Shown: piece by piece, positions 51,586 through 60,600 of the stretch | Layout of the letters: the number at the start of each line of letters is the position of its first letter | Numbering within the stretch: position 1 is the first letter of the stretch | Assembly: GCA_029339505.1 (NCBI GenBank) | Contig: JAQISU010000026.1 | Span: 3,298,001-3,362,000, forward strand | Source of the DNA: Unio delphinus | Taxonomy: Eukaryota > Mollusca > Bivalvia > Unionida > Unionidae | DNA length: 64,000 bases | Reading direction: 5' to 3' | The notes under the pieces: generated by a model | Seen by the model: the letters and a program-made list of their open reading frames with translations, nothing else | The model's database searches: none | Told to the model about the DNA's origin: nothing | Position numbers and translations under genes: made by a program

Positions 51586-54500
51586 GTAGGAAAGATAAAC
51601 AGACATACACACACAGTATTTAAGAAAACAGGAGTACATGTATATTTCAATAATATAAGTTGGAAATTTGATCAATCTAGACCTTTCCCATTCACGACTC
51701 TATTTGGGAAGAAACGCAAGAACATGTGCCCAACAGGAAATACATGATGGGATATGACAGGGGAGTATAAAGCCAGAAAACCTAGTCTCCAGAAATCTTG
51801 AAAGTTGAGAAAACAAAAGAAATAGAAGAACTTCACTCAAAATTTGTTCTAAAAATTTAAGCAAGAAATCAATTTGGCATTTGGAATGTTAATGTCTTAA
51901 TGTGAGGCTATCTCTGAAACTCGGATCAGCTCTATATACTCCGAAAGACTTGGGGGTGACCACAAGTAACTTTGTTTTCCATGATTACTGAGGTTACTGC
52001 GGATGGATTTTCAGCAAGTCAATTCCAACTTTTTAATTTTACTGATGTATCAGCTGACGTTTTGATTATTTTTGTGTTTAGAAATATATATATATCCATA
52101 CCTATTTAGCTGTATGAAGAAATATTTGTAGCTTTTCAAATGCACTCTTATAATGGGTATGCCCCAAAGGGTTGAGTCTAATAAAACCAATACATTTCAA
52201 AACTAAACAATTATTTTATCCATACAGCTATACAAATATGGATATATCTTATTTAATCCACAGTACATGCTGAAACTGCAATTGTTTGCTTTATTAGAGA
52301 AACATTTAATATTTTGAATTGTATATTGTTTATTTTTTTACTTTCTCTCAAAGACATTGGTCCATCACAACAAATACCTTTTTACTGCCTTGATAAAACA
52401 AATCATCTCATCATTCGTTATGTCCGTTGAGTCCTTTAACATCACTTAACCAAACACCCCATACCAACTGTCACTTAACTGTGGGGAAAATAATCTCATC
52501 ATGTTAAAGAAGCCCATGTCAACTGTACCTTAACTGCTAAAAAAAACATCATTTTTTTTTGGCACTGGCTGTCTCAATTCCATGTCAACTGCCTTTAAAC
52601 CATGGGAAAATATTACATTTATCAAATGAGGACCTACATGACAATGGTTTCAATATGTGGAATAGTGATAATAAAGATGAGTTTCTGAGTCAGATTCTGA
52701 ATGAAATAAGTAAATCAAAAAATACATATATTTAACATGTCAATTATAACTGAAAGCAAATTAGTGCTATAATTCATTTTATTACATGTAGTAGAACTGT
52801 TCCACATTCTAATTAAGGAAAAAAATGATTAAGAGTTCACTTAATCATCTCCAGTATCTGAAAATCATTCAAAGTCTTCATCATTCCATGACATGTGGCA
52901 CATTGTGTCAAGACATATTCTCTAATTTATCCCCAATATTAATCAATCTTGCTTTGTAGCCACGATTTCCTTTCTTTGTATTTTTGTGGGATTTTTGTGT
53001 AGTGCATTATGGAACATTAGCTCTGCACCAATCCTGGACACATTTTTCACTGACACCATATTTCATGTGAGCAGGAATATTCCAACCTGTCTCTTCCATG
53101 AACTTTACAACTTTCAGCCTAAAAACTGCTATGTGAGACTTGCGTGATTTGATGGGAGGCATTGTGAGATAAGTTGTATGATTTGCACAGGTATATTTAT
53201 ACGAATGATTATGACTGAAAAGATTGATCAAAACATGCCTAACTCATTAAAATGTGCCAGTATTATACAGTAGCAATGAAAAAAATGACCATGGCTAAGT
53301 TCATTATTTACATCCAGAGAAGGCAGTGGTCATCATTTCCTGTGGTTCTTAATTCACTTAATATTAAAAATGGGAAGCGTAATTGATGTGGATTAATGAT
53401 AAAGAACAATGGGGTACCGGCAATATGGTAACTATTATCGGTAGCCAAAGCCAATAGTCGAGTCAAACAATCATATGGCAACTGGCTCTGACTGTTGTTG
53501 GAAACCAAAGACCAATTTATCAACTACTGGTAAAATCAAAGAGAGACAGCTGTTTAAGAATGATTATAGGTGATTTGTTAACATTACAATTTGTTTTAAA
53601 CTGAAATGTGAAACTAAAAATGGATCATTGATGATCTATGAGTAGTAATTTTCATATATCTGATTTTAGTTTAAACCCTATTTATTTTAGAAACTTTGTC
53701 AAATACAATATAAACATATGATCTGGGGGATTCAGTAGAAAGCATAATCTATGGTATTTTATTTTTTTTAAAATCAAAGAACAATTAGATCAATAAAAAA
53801 AGGTATGCCAGTAATCGCTAACATGTGTCCAACAGTATACTGAAAAATCAAGTATCAATGGACTAGTTGCTAAAATGTAATCATGAAGAATGAGGTGTGG
53901 TTAAAAAGGACAAATAAAATAAAATTATTTTACATATATGTCTTTTTTTCGGAACAAACAAATTAGTACAGTAAATTAATACAGTAAACTATTGAGTATA
54001 TATAGACTGCAAGTGTGCTATGTGGCGTGGTGAATTTTTACTCGTAATTGTTTTCTTTTATTTCATGTTTTAGAAATAAGTAAATACATGCACAATGCAA
54101 ACTTAATAATGACAAAACTTATAAATATAAAATTGCAGTCATATTAGTTTATAACAATTTATTGACAGTAATTGAACAAGAATTTGTACTTATATGTAAC
54201 ATGTTTTTAATAGCATACCAGGTACAATAATCCATATACAAGTTAATGTAGTTTCAATGACATGATCCATATATAAGTCATTCGGAATATAAGACGAAGA
54301 CCTGACTTTTAAATAAAAAAGAATCTACTTATAGGCCGAAACTAAGTCTGTAAGATTAAGTGTCCTAAAGAATACAGGTAAGGCAATTTCTTTTATTCAG
54401 ATTTGAATTTCCGAATCATTTTCTGTTAGCTTATAAGAAAAAAAGAACTACATGTATATAGTGCAGCTTTATTCAGGCAAACAAGGAATTCCATCAGGCA

Positions 54501-57500
54501 ATAATTTTACAGATTACCTGACATGATAAAACATTTCTTATAATGTCAATTGCAATGACAACAATGAGACTGTGCAGACTGCAAATTTAACAAAACCTAT
54601 CAAAACAACCAAGATTATCTTCTTGTTTTTTTTTTATGACTCTAATCCATTATACCTAATACCTTATGACGTGATTTTTTATCCCTTGATAATTTTGTGT
54701 ATCGTCTACATTTGGAGGACCCTTGCCCTAGGTGCAACACTAGCCATATACACAGTCAATAATTCTTAATTTCCTGTAGAGTTACTAATTCATGTGTGTA
54801 AAAACACATGTTTCATTGGGTTTCTTTTTCTTCATTTACTGGATATAATTATTTATCATATGTTAACATTTGTTGGAATTATAAAGCTTCTTATTGAACA
54901 CAAAAATGATCATCATGTATAATATTGTCATTAATAATGTTCTGGTTTTATTTGTACATTAATCCAGCCCTATCACTCAGTCATAAAATGTATACTATCA
55001 CAAAGTATCTTGAAAATCTCTCAATTACAATGTTGAGAGATTGATGTACAGATGCATATGTTGATGGACAGATGATTGGACAAGACTGACTGACATATAC
55101 CAGACTTAAAACAAGTGTATAAAAAGTCTGAGTTTATGAGTTCCCTTACTAGAACACACATACCATTTTAGGGTATGGTTGACTCTAGATATTACTGACC
55201 AACTGGTCTATAAGAGCTTGACCTTTAGTCAAAACATATGAACTAACCTTACTGTGAAGAAACCATTATTTTATCAGATGTACCATGACTTTAGGTTCAG
55301 AATCAAAATGGTTCTTTCCTATGTAAAGCACAAACTAACCATAACATTTGGTTTAAGTACTTCATCTAAAAAAAGGTTATTGTGCAAAAACTATCTTTAT
55401 TAGAGCCACAATAACCCTTTACTCAAAATCACTTGCCAAAGCACAAACCCTTCAGAAACTTTGGTAAAGTAAATGGTGTAGAATCCAAATTAGAAAGATT
55501 TCTTTCTTGCCCAAAGTAAGAGTCATTCACAAATTTTGGTGAAGGTACATGATCAAAAACAAATTTTGTGCAGAAACCATGTTTCATTTTTTAGACAGTG
55601 ACCTTGACATTTAACCTCTGAACAACAAATCAATAAGCTTCTTACCTGCCACTAGTGTAAGTTATCCACAATGTTTGGTCCAGTGTGTGACCCAGAGCTG
55701 TGTGGAAACCATTTACCTCTGCTCAGTGACCATGACCATTTCACACTAAAATCAACAGTTCTTTCCAGCCCTTATGTTTAAACCATCCATAAAGTTTGGT
55801 AAAGGTAGATGGTTTAAAAGTAAAGTTATTCAGCATAATGGATAAGCTTACAGACAGATGAATGTACTGACCACAACAAAAACTCCACCTTTTAGCAGAC
55901 ACACAAAAATAATGAAAATTTGAAACACTTCTTCAAGGCTTGAAAATTTAATCTGTTTCATCATAAATGTACACAAATATGTTAGCCAAATTTCACAAAG
56001 TTTAGTGGTTTTTGTACAAATGAATTAACATAATTATCAGAAGAGAAATACATTTAAGTATGGATGTATGAATGAAAAGTCTTTAATACAAAAACACACC
56101 CAAATCATGTGCATATAATACTGATAAAAGAGGCCCAAGTAGGCTTGAGATCACTTGTATATCTATCTTACACCTAAAGTAAGCCAAATGCAAGCCAAGA
56201 AATATGGGTTAATATAATGCTTTATATCAAAATGTCTTTAAAATCTTTTGATTGGTTCTGAAGGTTTCTCTACTTTTACTGCACTACCATAATCATATCT
56301 AGTGGCAAATCAGCATCAATTTTACAGATGTCTTTATGCCTTACAGTTTACTGTCAAACTTGGTCAAAATCTCTTCAGTAGTTTTTGAGATACTATTTGA
56401 AGACATACCTGTTTCAGTATTGGCAGTCATATTTGGTCACAGATTATCATTTGTATAAATGTGTGTGTATGTGATTAGGATTTTTTACTTGTTACGCAGC
56501 TTTAACAATCTTTCAGTCATTTTGCTATGATGTCTGCAGTGTGGTAGTTCATAGTGATGTCTAGCACTGGGGCATCATGCCACAAACATTTAACATTATG
56601 TCAAATATAGTCACAATATCCTGACACCAGAAAGACCAGTCCTAACACTAACCTCTTACTTCTGAGAATCTATCAAGATAGCTGTTAGTACAATTATTTT
56701 AAGTTTTTGGTATGACATTGCTGGGGTTTGAACCTATGACCTCCCGCTTCCGAGACTGATGCTCTAATCACTAGGCTACCAGAGTGGTCTCATTTGTATA
56801 AATCTTAAAGGCCATAAAAGTCAGCAAAATATAATAAAAAGTACAAAAACCTAATCAGTTCATTTTCATATAGACACAAGAATGCATGTCAAATTTAAAT
56901 TGCCATGGTTAAGCCATATATTTTAAAACTGTCAACAAGGTTTGCACTCACAAAGTTTCAGCCAAAAACCCTTTAAACATTTTTTTTTATCCAAAATGTT
57001 TTAAAATAACATGAAAATCCAATCACTTAATCTATATACATATGAATGACAAAAAATGCCTCTCAATTCTATTTGCATATGTTCATTAATTTTCATAAAA
57101 GCATGCTAAAAAGATGTTGGGAAGTTTGCCTTGACAAAGTAATGGATGGACTAATAGGACCAAATCATTGTGCTCTATATAAAAGCAACAGTGTCAAAAG
57201 ATGAAATAGTGTTTAATAATAATATATAAATGGCTAAAATTAAAAGAAAATATTGCATAGCTTACAAAGAGTAAAACCACATTTGTAGCAGGAGTGTAGG
57301 AGTGTAAGCAGACATTTTATGGAACTGTACAAACCCCCAAAATCTTGACTCAATTATATTGGCTACACCTTCCCATTTAAAACTTTGATTGCCTATGACA
57401 GGCCACTCATATAGTTTACAGTTTTTTATATTCTCCGATTTACCACAAAGATATCCAAATAAGCAATTCTTCTGGTATGTAATTTATCCTTCCAAACAGA

Positions 57501-57604
57501 GAACTTTCTCTAATTTTTAAATCAGCACTTTTGTGTACTTAGGAATCACAGACAAATAACAAATATTGATAAATGAAAGAAAGCAGATAATATATAAAAG
57601 CTAC

Positions 57605-57680
<76 letters not shown>

Positions 57681-60600
57681 TGTTTCCATGATATTGGAAA
57701 TTATGCCAAATTTATGGAAGCAATAATACCAGTCACTGCCAATCTTCTCTATTTTAACAATTTAGTCTATATAAATGAAATTATACTTGGTTTGATCACC
57801 AAGGTTATTTCAAAGAGATAGACTTTATGCTCACAGATCCATAAAAGTATAAATCATTTCAAACTGAATTAGTGTCTGGATTGAAGATTAATGGGTTCCA
57901 AGACTGCAGATCAAAGAATTCATCAACTGCCTCTCCATTTACAAACCATTATTATAAATTTCATTGCTTCAAAAAAGAAATGAAAAGCAGACACTGGCAG
58001 CTGGATCCAAATGTAAAGCAGGTCTCTTCTGATATTCATTTCTGCCATTATTATGTACCCTTTGCACAATTTATTCAAGAGATTAATTGATTTCTTTTTT
58101 ATAGCTCAGTAGTCTGTTTTCCCTAATACTGTGAAAACACTTTAATTTTCTTTAAACTATAATAATTATCATAATAAGATATCCAAGTGGGGCTAACTTC
58201 ACTCACCTGTTTAACAATGGAATATATACCACTTCATGGATGCTCTAGGTCACACCATGTTAAATCGAGTCTTGCAGTTTTTAATAATTTCTTTACACAC
58301 TGAGAAGAATGGACAAAGTAAGTTCTACCATGCTAAGTGAAATTCATACTTACTTGTGGATGAAAATGATTTCAACATCTACATCTTCTCTGTCTTTGTG
58401 CAGAAAATCTTTAAGAAAGTTTTCAACAGAGTCGAATGTTATGTGTCCACAAACAACAATATGTCTGGAAAGAAACCAAAAACTGCTCAGTAATTTTGTT
58501 TATTTTTATATCACCTAGCTATCCTTTTGTGAAATTCCAATTACTTCTTAATTATTCAAAGAATACAAATAGATCTAATTGTAAATTATGAAACATCTGG
58601 ATTTTTCAAAGGGCTCTCTAAGACTGAATGTAAACATCATTTTCAGTTTAGATGTACATATTAAAATACACAGCTAGACATTTTTCAAAATCTACAAAAT
58701 CTTGACATTCTATGAATTATTTCTAAAAATTATACTCAATATAATCTTTGTCCCCTAGCTCTATTCAAATCAGCTGAAAGAGCCCCGTTTTCTGAAATTG
58801 AATATGTACTTTTATAAAATTAGTGCACCACAATTAAACTGCATATTATACACAAAAGTAACACATACACATAATTTTGTACCCATTTTTCACTCAGGAA
58901 TAAGCACACATTCAGCTAATAGACCTGAAAAGTTACTTGCATGAATGACAATGACATAAAAAAGAACTCACAGTGAAAGAGATGCAGAAGCAACTGATTG
59001 TACTGCCAATTCATATATAACTTTTGGCATCAAATTTGTGGCTTAATACATACACACAGAAACAATCAACTTTAAACAAACACGGTACCAGACAAAAACT
59101 GAGAAAAAAATCACAGAACAGTACATGTATCAATTCCTTTACAACTAAATTGCAGTACTGTACCATTAGCATGATAGAATAAATCAATACAAAACTTAGA
59201 CACAAGACACCATGATAACAAAAAAAATATTACTTCAGAAGAAAAACTAAAAGTTAATCGACCTGATGACAATTGATTGGGAGAGTTCATTTGACAAAAA
59301 ATTTTATGTTGGGAATACTCAAAAGAAACAAGATCATAAAAAATTAAGGAGAATATCCTGTGGCAGTGGAAAAATGGAGTAAATGGAAAGAGAATTATCT
59401 TAAATATGAAACAGCATATGTGCTAAGATATAAATACCATTTTCTAATGGTTACGTAATGTGCATGCCAACAATATCCCACTCACATTTCACTGAATAAG
59501 AACAATTAATTTACCTTGAAATAACTATTTTTTAAGACAAGAAGAACATTTTAATAACTAATGCTACTTGTTAATGACGATATTAACTGCTATAAGTATC
59601 ATGTAGCTTTCCTACTATATACACATCTGACAAATATAGTCCCCCTCTGGAAAGGCCACCCACATTACAAGGCCATTTTCCAGTGCAGAAGACATGGCTA
59701 TATAGGAGGGGGACCACTGTATATGTGGTTTGCCATAACCATGAAATCGAAATTCCCCCCATCAACAATCATGTTCAGTAGATTTTTTAACCTTCTGCAT
59801 ACTATGAAGAGGTCATAAAATTTTACAATCATGAAATCTAACTATGACCTTTATGACAGAACTGTCAGGTCACTTGACAGACATCCATAACCATTGTTTT
59901 TTATCCTATCTTAAATAATATCAGATTAAAACTGTGACCTTGGTTTGGAAGATAAAACCTTGACTGTCATACATGAGATGTGATCAAACAAAGAAGCAAA
60001 AATTTACCATTGTTCATCCTTCTACCTAAAGCAGCTTTTAAGAAACAAATAAAACTTAAAAATATTGACACTGTGACCTTGACCTTAAAGATAAGGTTTC
60101 AAATGTACCGGTACAATGCAATAAATGTTTGAGTGACAATGTACAAGTATACCAAGTTTTAACAATTTATTTGTTTAATTGCTGTTAAGTTAAAATCAGA
60201 ATGAAATTTTAACTATGCCTGTATCTTTAACAGCTTATAAATTAAAGAACTGGTGGCAAAGTACAATGAAAAACTAAAATATTGGGTCACGACCCTGACC
60301 ATGAAGACAGGACTGCAGTATGGTATGTAACACATATTCTAGTGAATAAGTATACCATTTTTATTCCCCAGAGGTTCAAAGTTATCATGCAGAGGCAGAG
60401 TGCAATGGAAAACATCAAATACTGAGTTGTGACCTTGATGACAGGACTCCCAATGAATCACATAACACTACTCCTTGTGACGATGCATAATTACACCAAG
60501 TTTCATCACTGAATCTGATGTTATGGAAATGAAAGGGACATTGTAAAAGACATATATATGGCTGGAAGCAGACTAACATGTAGTACTCTCAATGGAATAT

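Larger units (their letters stand above)
50025..58353 (-). other. slo intron between exons B and C
   Basis: This 8329-bp intron holds an RTE-like LINE fragment (about 50500-51960), a hairpin MITE (52090-52247), a minus-strand pogo relic (52725-54009), a dispersed repeat (55200-55870), a SINE (56575-56790) and a (TA)n(CA)n tract. The stretches 54010-55190, 56800-57600 and 57700-58340 are AT-rich with nothing recognised. Confidence 0.85.
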
